64,000 nt of DNA from Comamonadaceae bacterium (GCA_027488215.1 JAIYCB010000031.1:62001-126000); one strand, 5' to 3'. Numbered from the stretch's first letter, positions 26,754 to 37,900 are shown. Translations and numbers: made by a program. Notes: a model not told the origin generated them from the letters alone.

Positions 26754-27575
26754 TCAGGCGATGGCTGAGGCTGGAGCAGTGACAAAAGCAGGCACGGCGG
26801 GAGATCCCGTCGAGACCGTGAGCACTTCATAACCCATTTCGGTGACCAGCACGGTGTGTTCCCATTGGGCCGACAGCGAATGGTCTTTGGTCACAATGGT
26901 CCAGCCATCGCCCATTTCTTTGATGTCGCGCTTGCCTGCGTTGATCATGGGCTCGATGGTGAAGACCATGCCGGCGACCAACTCGGTCAGGGTGCCGGGT
27001 TTGCCGTAGTGCAACACTTGAGGCTCTTCGTGGAACACGCGGCCAATGCCATGCCCGCAAAACTCTCTGACCACGGAAAAACCGTGGCCTTCGGCAAATT
27101 TTTGGATGGCATGGCCGATATCGCCCAAGTGCGCACCGGGCTTGACTTGTTCAATGCCTTTCCACATGGCGTCGTAGGTCAGCGCTGCCAGTCTTTTGGC
27201 TGCGATCGAGGCCTCTCCGACATGGAACATGCGGCTGGTGTCGCCATGCCAGCCGTCCTTGATGACGGTGATGTCGATGTTCACCGAATCACCTTTTTTG
27301 AGCGGTTTATCGTTGGGAATGCCGTGGCAGACCTGGTGGTTGACCGAAGTGCAGATGGACTTGGGGTAGGGCTTGTAGCCACCGGGTGCGTAGTTCAGCG
27401 GGGCCGGAATGGCTTTTTGGACATCGACGATGTAGTCGTGACAGAGCTTGTCGAGTTCGTTCGTGGTGACGCCGGGCTTCACGTAGGGGGTAATGAAGTC
27501 CAGCACTTCAGAGGCCAGGCGGCCAGCCACACGCATCGCAGCGATGTCGTCGGCATTTTTGATAGAGATGGTCAT
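26754..27575 (-). CDS. map: Methionine aminopeptidase, type I
   Basis: A 273-residue enzyme removing the initiator Met from nascent proteins. The dimetal ligands are visible: Asp in [19 protein letters not shown] (two Asp), His in [12 protein letters not shown], Glu in VFTIEPMIN and Glu in WEHTVLVTE. The C-terminus has a short Pro/Ala tail beyond the usual end. The next gene glnD starts one base after its stop. In many Burkholderiales rpsB lies divergently upstream of map; here a GntR gene is found there instead. Confidence 0.95.
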   Translation of the reverse strand: MTISIKNADDIAAMRVAGRLASEVLDFITPYVKPGVTTNELDKLCHDYIVDVQKAIPAPLNYAPGGYKPYPKSICTSVNHQVCHGIPNDKPLKKGDSVNIDITVIKDGWHGDTSRMFHVGEASIAAKRLAALTYDAMWKGIEQVKPGAHLGDIGHAIQKFAEGHGFSVVREFCGHGIGRVFHEEPQVLHYGKPGTLTELVAGMVFTIEPMINAGKRDIKEMGDGWTIVTKDHSLSAQWEHTVLVTEMGYEVLTVSTGSPAVPAFVTAPASAIA

Positions 27576-27695
27576 GGCGTGCGATTATCCCATTCGGGCA
27601 GGGCATACGCCCTGCTGTCGCTTGAAAACCATCGGTGTCACTTGCCCGGTATTCACCGGGTAAACACCAATTCTGGGTAACGAAATCATTTTGTA

Positions 27696-27709
27696 TTCTG
27701 TATACAGAA
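27696..27709. promoter_or_regulatory. Palindromic GntR-type operator touching the start codon
   Basis: TTCTGTATACAGAA is a perfect 14-bp palindrome that ends one base before the ATG (27710) of the GntR gene. Its core GTATAC and dyad fit FadR/FCD-type GntR sites. No Shine-Dalgarno sequence is visible between it and the ATG. The position suggests autoregulation by blocking transcription start. Confidence 0.6.
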
Positions 27710-28396
27710 ATGACTTCATCGCTCCTTCAACTCACCACGGCCCCTGACCTGGTCGAACAGGTGTACACCCGACTGCTCGACGCCATCAGCGAGGGAGCGT
27801 TGTTGCCCGGTGAGCGCCTGACCCAGGAAGACCTGGCCCAACGCCTGGCCGTTTCCCGCCAGCCAGTGCTGCAGGCCCTGCGCTTGCTGAAAAAAGACGG
27901 CTTTGTGGAAGATGCGCCGGGTCGCGGCGTGCGTGTCACGCAACTCGATGTGGGCTGGATTGCGCAGGTCTACCAGGTGCGAGGCAGTTTGGATGCCTTG
28001 GCCGTGCGGCTGGCGGCCGAACGCGGTGCCCAGATGGATTTAGACGTGATGCGCCAGGGAAGGTATGCCGAAAAGGCTCGCAATGTGCAAGCCATGATCC
28101 AGGCCGACCTGGCCTTTCACCGCGCCATTTACCAAGCCTCGGGCAACCCTTTGATCGCCCAAAGCATTGAACTGCATTGGCACCACCTGAAACGCGTGAT
28201 GGGTGCAGTGCTGCAATCTTCGCAACAGCGCCAAACGGTATGGGATGAACATGAAGCCATTGCGCAGGCGATTGCCGCTGGAGATGCCGATTTGGCCGTT
28301 CGACTGGTGCAAGAACACGCCCACGAAGCCAGCGTGCAACTTACGGCCCGACTTTCCGAACAAATTCAACACCTCAAAACAGGAGCAAAAGCATGA
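27710..28396 (+). CDS. GntR-family transcriptional regulator, FCD type
   Basis: A 228-residue regulator with an N-terminal winged helix-turn-helix (LTQEDLAQRLAVSRQPVLQA about residues 38-57) and a C-terminal FCD ligand-binding domain (about 80-215). The FCD metal-type residues are present: Asp and His in QADLAFHRAIYQASG, His in EHEAIAQAIAAGD and His in QEHAHEAS. A longer in-frame start at 27635 would add 25 residues unlike the family, so I take the ATG right after the palindrome. There is no Shine-Dalgarno sequence, which suggests a leaderless or weakly translated message. It overlaps the dioxygenase gene by 4 nt, an unusual arrangement in which the repressor heads its own operon. Confidence 0.88.
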   Translation: MTSSLLQLTTAPDLVEQVYTRLLDAISEGALLPGERLTQEDLAQRLAVSRQPVLQALRLLKKDGFVEDAPGRGVRVTQLDVGWIAQVYQVRGSLDALAVRLAAERGAQMDLDVMRQGRYAEKARNVQAMIQADLAFHRAIYQASGNPLIAQSIELHWHHLKRVMGAVLQSSQQRQTVWDEHEAIAQAIAAGDADLAVRLVQEHAHEASVQLTARLSEQIQHLKTGAKA

Positions 28397-29265
28397 GACT
28401 GACCCCAGAACAATTGGCGCAATTTGACCGTGATGGTTATTTGTTTTTCCCAGGCCTGTTCACGCCCGAAGAAACCAAAAACCTGACCGATGCCGTGCCT
28501 GAGCTTTACAGCCGCCGCGAGGCCTACAACGTGCGTGAAAAAGGCAGCGACGCCGTGCGCACCAACTTTGCCGCCCACATGTACAGCGAGCCCTTTGCCA
28601 AACTGGCGCGCCACCCCCGCATGATCGAGCCGGTGCAAGACCTGTTTGGCGAAGAGCTTTACATGCACCAGTTCAAGATCAACGGCAAGATGGCCTTTGA
28701 AGGCGATGTGTGGCAGTGGCATCAGGACTACGGCACCTGGCTGAATGACGACCTGATGCCCACCGAGCGCGCCATGAATGTGGCGATTTTTCTGGACGAT
28801 GTGAATCCCTTCAACGGCCCTCTCATGTTCATCCCCGGCAGCCATAAAAAAGGCGTGGTGGAGGCCAAACACGACCTGTCCACCACCAGCTACCCACTGT
28901 GGACGGTGGACAACGACCTGATCCGCCAGCTGGTGCAACGTGCCGGCGACAAGGACGGCGGCATCGTCAGCCCCACCGGCCCAGCCGGCTCGATGATCTT
29001 GTTCCACAGCTGCCTGGTGCACGCCTCCACCAGCAACCTCTCGCCCTGGAACAGGGTGAGTGTGTACTTGAGCCTGTGCGCCGTGTCCAACCACATCCGC
29101 CGCCACAAGCGCCCCGAATACATCGCCCACCGCGACTTCACCCCCATCAGCTGCCTGCCTGACGATTGCTTGGTGAACAGCTACCCGGTGGACTTGCCCT
29201 GGAAAAACGGCATGCCAGCCAGTGCCTTGCAAACCTGCCTTGAAGAACTGAAAGAAGCCGCATGA
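28393..29265 (+). CDS. Phytanoyl-CoA dioxygenase (PhyH) family oxygenase
   Basis: A 290-residue Fe(II)/2-oxoglutarate oxygenase. The iron ligands are His110 and Asp112 (WQWHQDYGTW) and probably His210 (HSCLVHAST), with Arg221 (LSPWNR) for 2-oxoglutarate. The sequence blocks MNVAIFLDDVNPFNGPLMF and IPGSHKKG resemble the EctD/PhyH branch, but no ectoine genes are nearby, so I do not call it EctD. It should hydroxylate a small carboxylate or amino compound. It overlaps the regulator upstream and the dehydrogenase downstream by 4 nt each. Confidence 0.87.
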   Translation: MRLTPEQLAQFDRDGYLFFPGLFTPEETKNLTDAVPELYSRREAYNVREKGSDAVRTNFAAHMYSEPFAKLARHPRMIEPVQDLFGEELYMHQFKINGKMAFEGDVWQWHQDYGTWLNDDLMPTERAMNVAIFLDDVNPFNGPLMFIPGSHKKGVVEAKHDLSTTSYPLWTVDNDLIRQLVQRAGDKDGGIVSPTGPAGSMILFHSCLVHASTSNLSPWNRVSVYLSLCAVSNHIRRHKRPEYIAHRDFTPISCLPDDCLVNSYPVDLPWKNGMPASALQTCLEELKEAA

Positions 29266-30605
29266 ACCTGCATTCCAAACTCCTGCAACGTGCGGCAGAA
29301 AACCGTCCCATCCGTATTGGCCTGATCGGGGCGGGCAAATTCGGCTCCATGTACCTGGCGCAAATCCCGCGCACCCCCGGTGTGCACCTGGTCGGCATTG
29401 CCGACCTCTCGCCTGATGGCGCCCGCGCCAACCTGGCCCGCGTGGGCTGGAACTCTGAGCGCCTCACGGCCAAGAGCCTGGATGAAGCGGTGAAAAACGG
29501 CACCACCCATGTCGGCGACGACTGGCAAAGCCTGGTGCGTCACCCGGCGGTGGACGTGGTCGTGGAGTGCACCGGCTCGCCCCTGCATGCGGTGGACCAC
29601 ATCCTGGAAGCCTTTGCGAACCGCAAACATGTGGTCAACGTGACAGTGGAAGCGGACGCTTTTTGCGGTCCCTTGCTGGCCACCCGGGCTCAATTGGCTG
29701 GCGTCGTGTATTCACTGGCCTTTGGCGACCAGCCCGCACTCATTTGCGATCTGGTCGATTGGGCGCGCACCTGCGGCTTCCCGGTCGTGGCCGCAGGCCG
29801 GGGCCACAAATGGTTGCCGCACTTCAGCGAATCTACGCCAGAGACCGTGTGGGGCTATTACGGCCTCACGCCCGAGCAGGCAGAGCGCGGGGGGCTGAAC
29901 CCCAAAATGTTCAACAGCTTCTTGGACGGCTCCAAGCCATCGATTGAAAGCACGGCCGTGTCCAACGCCACCGGTTTGGGCGTGCCCAGCAACGGCTTAC
30001 TTTATCCACCGGCCAGTGTGGAAGACATCCCCTACGTCACTCGCCCGATCTCGGAAGGCGGCGTGCTCGAGCGCAAGGGCATGGTGGAGGTCATTTCCAG
30101 CTTGGAGACCGATGGCCGCAAAATTCCTTACGACATCCGCATGGGTGTGTGGGTCACGGTGGAGGCCGAGACCGACTACATCAAGAATTGCTTTGAAGAG
30201 TACAACGCCCATACCGACCCTTCGGGCCGCTACTTCACCCTCTACAAGCGCTGGCACCTGATTGGCTTGGAAGTGGGCGTGAGTGTGGCCAGTGTCGCCC
30301 TGCGCAACGAACCCACCGGCGTGGCCATGTGCTGGAACGCCGACGTGGTGGCCACCGCCAAACGAGACTTGAAGCCCGGCGACATGCTGGACGGCGAGGG
30401 CGGTTACACCGTCTGGGGCAAGCTGCTGCCCGCGGCCACCTCCAAGCGCATGGGCGGCGTGCCGCTGGGCCTGGCGCACGGCGTCAAGGTCCTTCGCCCG
30501 GTGGCCAAAGGCCAAAGTCTGACGTGGGACGACGTGGCCATGGACACCAGCACCCACGCTTACAAAATCCGGCGCGAGATGGAGGCGACTTCGGTGTTGG
30601 GCTGA
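29262..30605 (+). CDS. NAD(P)-dependent oxidoreductase with C-terminal SAF domain
   Basis: A 447-residue protein with an N-terminal Rossmann fold (IGLIGAGKFGSMYLAQI, residues 18-34; VVVECTGSPLHAVDH), a homoserine-dehydrogenase-like middle and a C-terminal SAF domain (about 365-435: VVATAKRDLKPGDMLDGEGG). This architecture occurs in dehydrogenases of sugar-acid or amino-acid-like substrates. The particular substrate is unknown. It ends the GntR-PhyH unit and is followed 23 bp later by a strong terminator. With the dioxygenase it probably hydroxylates and then oxidises one compound. Confidence 0.85.
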   Translation: MNLHSKLLQRAAENRPIRIGLIGAGKFGSMYLAQIPRTPGVHLVGIADLSPDGARANLARVGWNSERLTAKSLDEAVKNGTTHVGDDWQSLVRHPAVDVVVECTGSPLHAVDHILEAFANRKHVVNVTVEADAFCGPLLATRAQLAGVVYSLAFGDQPALICDLVDWARTCGFPVVAAGRGHKWLPHFSESTPETVWGYYGLTPEQAERGGLNPKMFNSFLDGSKPSIESTAVSNATGLGVPSNGLLYPPASVEDIPYVTRPISEGGVLERKGMVEVISSLETDGRKIPYDIRMGVWVTVEAETDYIKNCFEEYNAHTDPSGRYFTLYKRWHLIGLEVGVSVASVALRNEPTGVAMCWNADVVATAKRDLKPGDMLDGEGGYTVWGKLLPAATSKRMGGVPLGLAHGVKVLRPVAKGQSLTWDDVAMDTSTHAYKIRREMEATSVLG

Positions 30606-30628
30606 ACGTTCAATCTATCGGGCATCCC

Positions 30629-30659
30629 AAAAAGCCGTGCATGCGCTGCACGGCTTTTT
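30629..30659. terminator. Bidirectional intrinsic terminator after the GntR unit
   Basis: A 13-bp perfect stem, AAAAAGCCGTGCA / TGCACGGCTTTTT, with loop TGCGC and A and T tracts on the two sides. It closes the unit 27710-30605 and separates it from purL. Confidence 0.92.
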
Positions 30660-30799
30660 GCTTCTGACCAAAGACAATCAAGGATCTGTCCATCACGCCT
30701 TCAGATCAGGGTTTAGACCGTTAAAATACCGCCTTTGCCGGCAAGCCCCAGTCAGCGGCCCCGGCGCTACGGTTTCCCGTCTCTTCACAAGGCCACCCC

Positions 30800-33700
30800 G
30801 TGTCCCTGCACATCACGACTTTCGAAGGCGCCAGCGCCCTCAGCGACTTTCGCATTGCCCAAGTTTTGCCACGTCTGGCAGAGATTTCGCCGCAAATTGT
30901 GGGCATCGCTGCCCGTTTTGTGCACCTGGTGGCCACAGTCGCGCCTTTGGCGGATGCCCAAAAACAAACCCTCTCGGCTTTGTTGACCTACGGCGAGCCT
31001 TATGCCGGTCCCATTGATGGCCCCGTGATCGTGGTCAGCCCGCGCATCGGCACTGTGTCGCCCTGGGCCTCCAAGGCCACCGACATTGCCCACAACTGCG
31101 GTTTTGAGGTGCGCCGGGTGGAGCGCCTGACAGAATACCGCCTAGTGATGAAGTCGGGTCTGCTGGGCACCGCCAAGCTGAGCGCCGAGCAACTGGGCCA
31201 GGTGGCCGCGGTGCTACATGACCGCATGACCGAGTCGGCCATGCCAAGCCGCGATGAAGCCTCTGCCTTGTTCACTGCACTCGACCCCGCGCCCATGGAG
31301 CATGTGGATGTGCTGGGCGGGGGCCGCGCGGCGCTTGAAACCGCCAACAAAGCCTGGGGCCTGGCCTTGGCCGAAGACGAGATCGAGTATTTGGTCAATG
31401 CCTTCAATGGCCTAAAACGCAACCCCACCGATGTGGAGTTGATGATGTTCGCGCAGGCCAACAGCGAGCACTGCCGCCACAAGATTTTCAACGCCGAGTT
31501 CACCATCGACGGCGTGACCCAGCCCAAGAGCCTGTTCGGCATGATCCGCAACACGCACCAGCTGAGCCCCCAGCACACCGTGGTGGCGTATTCGGACAAC
31601 GCTTCGGTAATGGAAGGCCACACGGTGGAGCGTTTTGTCGCCAGAGCTTCAGTGCAGGGCGCGGCCTATCACAGCGAACAAGCCTTGCACCATGTGCTGA
31701 TGAAGGTGGAAACCCACAACCACCCAACCGCGATTTCGCCTTTCCCTGGCGCATCCACCGGCGCAGGCGGGGAGATCCGCGACGAGGGTGCCACTGGTCG
31801 CGGCTCCAAGCCCAAGGCGGGTTTGTCGGGCTTCACCGTGTCCAAGCTTTGGGGCGGAATGTCCGACCAAGTGGGCGGCAAGCCCGAGCACATCGCCAGC
31901 CCCTTGCAAATCATGACCGAAGGCCCCCTGGGTGGCGCGGCGTTCAACAACGAGTTTGGTCGTCCCAATTTACTGGGCTATTTCCGCGAATACGAACAGA
32001 CCGTGGACGGCGTGGTGCGTGGCTACCACAAGCCCATCATGATCGCGGGCGGTCTGGGTCAGATTGACGCCGAGCAAACCAAAAAGATCGAATTCCCAGC
32101 GGGCAGCTTGCTGATCCAGTTGGGTGGCCCCGGCATGCGCATCGGCATGGGCGGCAGCGCGGCCAGCTCCATGGCCACCGGCACCAACGCGGCCGATCTG
32201 GACTTTGATTCGGTGCAGCGCGGCAACCCCGAGATCGAGCGCCGTGCGCAAGAGGTCATTAACCATTGCTGGGCGCAGGGCGCGACTAACCCCATCTTGG
32301 CCATCCACGATGTGGGCGCGGGCGGTTTGTCCAACGCCTTCCCTGAATTGACCAACGACGCAGGCCGGGGCGCACGATTTGATTTGCGTGCCGTCAAGCT
32401 CGAAGAGTCGGGCTTGGCCCCCAAAGAAATCTGGTCCAACGAGAGCCAGGAACGCTACGTGATGGCGATCGCGCCCGAATCACTGGAGCAGTTCACCGCC
32501 TTTTGCGAGCGCGAGCGCTGCCCGTTTGCGGTGATTGGCGTGGCGACCGAAGAGCGTCATTTGGTCTTGGCCGATGAGCGGCTGCCCATCGATTCCGCTT
32601 TGCGTGGGCCTACGGGGCTAACGGAGACTGGATCGCCACGCTCCGCTCGCGATGACAACCATTCCGTCATTGCGAGCGCCAGTTACGTCATTGCGAGCGA
32701 AGCGCGGCAATCCACCCCCGTCATTGCGAGCGAAGCGCGGCAATCCAGTTTGATGCCCGTGGACATGCCCATGGACGTGCTGCTGGGCAAACCGCCCAAG
32801 ATGCACCGTGACGTGAGGACCGTGGTCCGCCAGTCGCCTGCCATGAACCTGACCGGCGTGTCCTTGCAACAAGCCATCATCGATGTGCTGAGCCACCCCA
32901 CCGTGGCGTCCAAGCGCTTTTTGATCACCATTGGCGACCGCGCTGTCGGGGGTTTGACGCACCGCGACCAAATGGTGGGCCCGTGGCAAGTGCCCGTGGC
33001 CGATGTGGCCGTGACCCTCGCCGACTATGCAGGCTTTGCCGGTGAAGCCATGAGCATGGGCGAGCGCACGCCGCTGGCCTCCCTCAACGCCGCAGCCTCA
33101 GGCCGCATGGCCGTGGCCGAGGCCATCACCAATTTGCTGGCCGCACCCATCGAGCTGCCCCGCGTCAAGATGTCCGCCAACTGGATGGCCGCTTGCGGCG
33201 AGCCGGGCGAAGACGCCGCTTTGTACGAGACCGTCAAGGCCGTGGGCATGGAGTTGTGCCCGGCGCTCGACATCTCGATTCCTGTGGGCAAAGACAGTTT
33301 GTCGATGCGCACGCAGTGGCAAGCTGATGGCCAGACCCATAAAGTCACCTCACCTGTCAGTCTGATCATCACCGCCTTTGCCAGCTTGCCCGACGTGCGC
33401 GGCACGCTGACCCCGCAGCTGGACGCGCAAACCGATGACACCAGTTTGCTGCTGATCGACCTGGGCCAAGGCCGCAACCGCATGGGCGGCAGCGTGCTGG
33501 GCCAGGTGCAGGGCCAGTTTGGCGACAGCGTGCCCGATCTGGAAGACCCGCAAAGCTTGGTCAGCGTGGTCAATGCCGTGAACGCCTTGCGCGCCAAGGG
33601 CCAAATCCTGGCTTACCACGACCGCAGCGACGGCGGCTTGCTGGCCGCGGTGGCCGAGATGGCGTTTGCAGGCCATGTGGGTGTGGCGCTCAATGTGGAC

Positions 33701-34951
33701 ATGCTGGTCACCGAAGGCGACGGCATTTCTGACAGCCGCGCCGACCACGGCGACGCCAAGAACTGGGCAGGCCAAGTCAGTGCCCGCCGCGAAGAACTCA
33801 CCCTCAAAGCCCTGTTTAACGAAGAACTGGGTGTGGTGCTCCAAGTGCGCACCGCTGAGCGCAACGCGGTGCTGCAAAACCTGCGCGAGCACGGCTTGTC
33901 CAAACACACCCATGTGATCGGCAAGACCCGGCCTGTGCAATCGACCATCCAAAAAGGCGTGGGCGAACTGAGCATCTGGCGCGACACCAAAGAGGTGTTT
34001 ACCGCCAAGCTCGAAGACCTGCACCAAGTGTGGGACAGCGTGAGCTGGAAAATTTGCCAGCAGCGCGACAACCCCGCTTGTGCCGACGCCGAACACGCCG
34101 CCGCAGGCCAGGCCAGCGACCCCGGCATGCATGTGGCGCTGAGCTTTGACCCGGCCAAAAACGTGGCCGCGCCTTTCCTGAATCTGTCGCGCCCCAAGGT
34201 GGCGATCTTGCGCGAGCAGGGCGTCAACTCGCATGTGGAAATGGCCTACGCCTTCCACAAAGCGGGCTTCGAGTCGCACGATGTGCACATGACCGATTTG
34301 CAGTCTGGCCGCGCCAATTTGGCCGACTTCCAGGGCTTGGTGGCTTGTGGCGGCTTCAGCTACGGCGACACTTTGGGTGCAGGCATCGGCTGGGCACGCA
34401 GCATCACCTTCAACCCGTCGCTGTCGGACCAGTTCAAAGGCTTCTTTGGCCGCACCGACACCTTTGGTCTGGGCGTGTGCAATGGCTGCCAGATGTTTGC
34501 CGAACTCGCCGACATCATCCTGGGTGCGCAAGATTGGCCCCGTTTCACCACCAACCAAAGCGAGCGCTTTGAAGCACGCTTGTCGATGGTCGAGGTGTTG
34601 GAATCGCCCAGCTTGTTTTTGCAAGGCATGGCGGGCAGCCGCTTGCCGATTGCGGTGGCGCACGGCGAGGGCTTTGCCAATTTCAAACACCGTGGCAATG
34701 CAGCTCAGGCCATTGCGGCCATGCGATTTGTTGACAACCACGGCCAGGCGACTGAGCAGTACCCGTTTAACCCCAACGGCAGCGCGGGCGGCCTCACGGC
34801 TGTTACGACCGCCGACGGGCGTTTCACGGCCATGATGCCGCACCCCGAGCGCGTGTTCCGCAATGTGCAGATGAGCTGGACGAGTGGCGACATCTCATCC
34901 ACCAGCCCGTGGTTGCGCGTGTGGCAAAACGCCCGCAAGTGGGTGGGTTGA
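30800..34951 (+). CDS. purL: Phosphoribosylformylglycinamidine synthase, single-chain, with in-frame repeat insertion
   Basis: A 1383-residue enzyme converting FGAR, glutamine and ATP to FGAM in purine synthesis. The GTG at 30800 starts [14 protein letters not shown]. Visible parts are the linker with [16 protein letters not shown], two AIRS-type halves ([17 protein letters not shown]-like block, here [26 protein letters not shown]) and a C-terminal glutaminase with [12 protein letters not shown] (Cys), HGEGFANF and MPHPERVF (His, Glu). Residues about 610-650 are encoded by a cluster of 28-bp repeats (32629-32747) just before [14 protein letters not shown], adding roughly 40 residues absent from the family, which explains the large size. 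The frame is intact and the gene is essential for purine prototrophy, so the insertion is probably tolerated. Confidence 0.95.
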   Translation: MSLHITTFEGASALSDFRIAQVLPRLAEISPQIVGIAARFVHLVATVAPLADAQKQTLSALLTYGEPYAGPIDGPVIVVSPRIGTVSPWASKATDIAHNCGFEVRRVERLTEYRLVMKSGLLGTAKLSAEQLGQVAAVLHDRMTESAMPSRDEASALFTALDPAPMEHVDVLGGGRAALETANKAWGLALAEDEIEYLVNAFNGLKRNPTDVELMMFAQANSEHCRHKIFNAEFTIDGVTQPKSLFGMIRNTHQLSPQHTVVAYSDNASVMEGHTVERFVARASVQGAAYHSEQALHHVLMKVETHNHPTAISPFPGASTGAGGEIRDEGATGRGSKPKAGLSGFTVSKLWGGMSDQVGGKPEHIASPLQIMTEGPLGGAAFNNEFGRPNLLGYFREYEQTVDGVVRGYHKPIMIAGGLGQIDAEQTKKIEFPAGSLLIQLGGPGMRIGMGGSAASSMATGTNAADLDFDSVQRGNPEIERRAQEVINHCWAQGATNPILAIHDVGAGGLSNAFPELTNDAGRGARFDLRAVKLEESGLAPKEIWSNESQERYVMAIAPESLEQFTAFCERERCPFAVIGVATEERHLVLADERLPIDSALRGPTGLTETGSPRSARDDNHSVIASASYVIASEARQSTPVIASEARQSSLMPVDMPMDVLLGKPPKMHRDVRTVVRQSPAMNLTGVSLQQAIIDVLSHPTVASKRFLITIGDRAVGGLTHRDQMVGPWQVPVADVAVTLADYAGFAGEAMSMGERTPLASLNAAASGRMAVAEAITNLLAAPIELPRVKMSANWMAACGEPGEDAALYETVKAVGMELCPALDISIPVGKDSLSMRTQWQADGQTHKVTSPVSLIITAFASLPDVRGTLTPQLDAQTDDTSLLLIDLGQGRNRMGGSVLGQVQGQFGDSVPDLEDPQSLVSVVNAVNALRAKGQILAYHDRSDGGLLAAVAEMAFAGHVGVALNVDMLVTEGDGISDSRADHGDAKNWAGQVSARREELTLKALFNEELGVVLQVRTAERNAVLQNLREHGLSKHTHVIGKTRPVQSTIQKGVGELSIWRDTKEVFTAKLEDLHQVWDSVSWKICQQRDNPACADAEHAAAGQASDPGMHVALSFDPAKNVAAPFLNLSRPKVAILREQGVNSHVEMAYAFHKAGFESHDVHMTDLQSGRANLADFQGLVACGGFSYGDTLGAGIGWARSITFNPSLSDQFKGFFGRTDTFGLGVCNGCQMFAELADIILGAQDWPRFTTNQSERFEARLSMVEVLESPSLFLQGMAGSRLPIAVAHGEGFANFKHRGNAAQAIAAMRFVDNHGQATEQYPFNPNGSAGGLTAVTTADGRFTAMMPHPERVFRNVQMSWTSGDISSTSPWLRVWQNARKWVG
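32629..32747. repeat. Cluster of 28-bp interspersed repeats inside purL, read in frame
   Basis: One inverted unit (32629-32656, TGGATCGCCACG to GCGATGAC), one truncated direct unit (32666-32678, GTCATTGCGAGCG) and two identical direct 28-bp units (32687-32714 and 32720-32747, GTCATTGCGAGCG to GGCAATCCA). The two complete units start 33 bp apart, a multiple of three, and both are translated as VIASEARQS. The inverted unit can pair with the direct ones to form a large hairpin in the purL mRNA. Confidence 0.92.
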
Positions 34952-34964
34952 ATTGCCAGATGAC

Positions 34965-37900
34965 ATGAAGTCCGACACGCCACGCCAGTGGTTTCCCCCT
35001 TCGCAACTGGCTTATTACTTTGACCAGGGCGCGTGGTCACGCGGCACCACGCTGTACCTGCAAAACAAGGTGGTTTCCTCGCAGCTCACCCCCGACGGAG
35101 AAGGCTGGCGTTTGCAAGGCCAAGTGGATGGCAGCGAAGCCCGACCCTACACGGTGAACGCCGAGTTGCGGGTGAGCGCTGGAGGCAACCTCAGTGAGTG
35201 GCGCAGCGGTTGTACTTGTGCGGTGGGTCGTTATTGCAAACACGGTGCAGCCTTGGGCATCCTGGCGTCCATGCAGGGCTTGGTCTTGCTCGATGAATGG
35301 GGCAGCGATGGGCCTTCGCCTGAGGTGCTCGCGCGACGCAGCCAAATGGAAAAAGAACGTGCTCTGAGCCATGCTGAATACCAGGCGCGTGAATGGCTGA
35401 CACGTTTGGAAAATGCCAATGTCCCGACCGGCTACGCCATGCCCGGCGCCACGCAGGACCAGTTTGTCTACCTGCTGTCGGTGGCTTATTTGGGTCAAAA
35501 GCCCTTGTTTCACCTGAGCGTCAAGCGGGCTGCGCAAAAGCGCAACGGCGAGTGGGGCAAGCCCAAAAAAGTCAGCCACGAGCCCTCGTCGCACGACCCC
35601 ATATGGGCCAGCAGTACACCCTTGGACCGCGATATTTTCGATCTGATGAAAGCTTGTCCCGCTGCCAGCAGTTTCAGCTCGTATGGGTTTCAGGGTGAAG
35701 TCAAGCTCCACGGCATGCCAGGGCAATTGCTGCTCAAGTTGTGCAGTCAAACGGGTCGCCTGATGTCATCCGAAGGCTCGGTCAGTCTCCACTGGAGCGA
35801 TGCCGCCGAAGCTGTGATCGGCGCTTGGCAAGAGGTGCCTGCAAAAGAGAATTTGCCCGGAGGCTGGAAGCTGAACATGAAAGCCCAGCGAGAGGGCGTG
35901 GTCTATGGCCTGAACGATCCGCCTTTCTTCATGGACACTTTGCAAGGTCATTGTGGTTTGTTGGACACTCAAGGCCTGAGTGCCAACGAGCTGCAGGTGC
36001 TGTCCAACTCGCCAGTGCTGCCGGAAACGGTGGTGTTCAAGTTTCAGAACCAGTTGTTGTCGCGCTTGGGGCCGGTGCCCTTGCCGCCTGTGATTGCCCA
36101 AATTCCGGAAATAAGTGGGATTTCACCCCGGCCTGTGCTGCAGATCACCCCCGTGCCCCCCATGGACCGAGACACGATCGGATTGTTTCAGGCTGAACTC
36201 AGTTTTGACTACGAAGGCCAGCGTGGTTTTTGGACCGGAACGCAAATCCGCGTCATCGTTGGCCATGGCCCGAAGGCCCGCAGGCTGGCGCGCGATCTGC
36301 CAGGCGAGCTCAAAGCCTGGCAGGCGCTTGAGGCGTTGGGTTTGTCTGTGCGTGCGCAAAACATGCTGGGCTTTTTTCCACCCCAGCCCCAGCAGCGCTG
36401 GCTACAGTGGTTGGAGAGCGATTTTTCGTCCCTCCGTGAGGCCGGTTTCGAGGTGTTTTTCGACGCTGGTCAGACCCGCTGGGTGAGGCAGGCCGATGAT
36501 GTGCACATCAACGTGTCGGGCGACCCGGATTCGCCCGATACTTCCCCCTGGTTTGATTTGTCATTGGGCATGGACATCGATGGCCAGCGCGTGAACATCT
36601 TGCCCTGGGTGCCCACCATCCTGACCGCATTAGCCCGCATCAGCGTGCTCGGCTCCGAAGGCCAGGTCGCCAGCTTGCCACCTTATCTCTACCTGCCGAA
36701 GCTGCACGGTGAAGGTTTTGTCAAGTTGCCCACTGCCAAAATCGAGCCCTGGCTGAACACCTTGATGGAGCTGGTCTCCGAGCGCGGGCGCGATTGGAGT
36801 GGGGAAGAGCTGCGTCTTTCGCGACTGGAAGCCTTGCGAACCGCTGCCTCACTGGGCGAGGGCGTGGCCTGGGCGGGGGCCAAAGGATTGATGAATTTGA
36901 TTCAGCAAATGCGAGGCCTTACCCAGCTGCCTCAGGTGCCTGCCCCCGTCAGTTTGCAAGCCACCCTGCGTCCATACCAGCAACAGGGCCTGGACTGGTT
37001 GCAGTTTTTGCGCACACACCAACTCGCCGGCATCCTGGCCGACGACATGGGCTTGGGCAAAACTCTGCAGACCCTGGCGCATATCCTGACCGAAAAGGAG
37101 GCAGGTCGACTCACGCAGCCCGCGCTGATCGTGGCCCCCGTGAGTTTGTTGGGCAACTGGCAGCGCGAAGCGGCCCGCTTTTGTCCGGAACTTCGCACCC
37201 ACATCCACCATGGCCTGTCGCGACATGAGACTGTGCAAGACTTGAGCGGATTTGATGTCGTATTCACGCCGTACTCCTTGTTGCACCGCGATCGGGCGCT
37301 GTGGATGGCGATCAAGTGGCATTTGTTGGTGCTGGACGAAGCGCAAAACATCAAGAATGCCAACACCCATGCGGCGCAAACTGTGGGTGAGATCCCAGCA
37401 TCAAACCGACTGTGTCTGTCGGGCACGCCCATGGAAAACCATTTGGGCGAGCTGTGGAGCTTGTTCCACTTTTTGATGCCCGGTTTTTTGGGCAGTCAAA
37501 AGCGCTTTGGCGAGCTGTTTCGCAACCCCATTGAGCGCCTGGGCAACAGCGAAAAAATGGACCAATTGCGCAAGCGCATCACGCCTTTCATGCTGCGTCG
37601 CACAAAGGACGTGGTGGCCAGTGAACTGCCGCCTAAGGTCGAGACTCTGATGCCCGTGCCCCTGCAAGGCAAGCAGGCCGACTTGTATGAAACCATCCGG
37701 CTGGGCATGGAAAAAACCGTGCGCGAGGCTCTGAATGCGCAAGGTTTGGCCAAATCGCAGATCACCATTTTGGACGCTCTGCTCAAGCTGCGCCAAGTCT
37801 GCTGTGATCCGCGCTTGCTCAAATTGGGTACTGCCAGCCAGCTGCATCAATCGGCCAAGCTCGAGCAATTGCTCGAGATGCTCCCCGAGATGGTGGCCGA

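Noticed and set aside
28393-29265. Ectoine hydroxylase (ectD)
   Set aside because: The iron-site blocks resemble EctD, but ectABC genes are absent and the operon partner is a SAF-domain dehydrogenase, so only the PhyH family is supported.
32666-32747. CRISPR-like direct repeats
   Set aside because: Only two complete units with a 5-bp gap between them, inside purL, and the same unit occurs as inverted pairs elsewhere. No spacers and no cas genes.
32600-32760. purL as a pseudogene disrupted by repeats
   Set aside because: The frame is continuous through the insertion and all catalytic motifs on both sides are intact.
33350-34843. A 497-codon open frame opposite the purL 3' half
   Set aside because: Low-complexity antisense product; purL glutaminase motifs are intact on the other strand.
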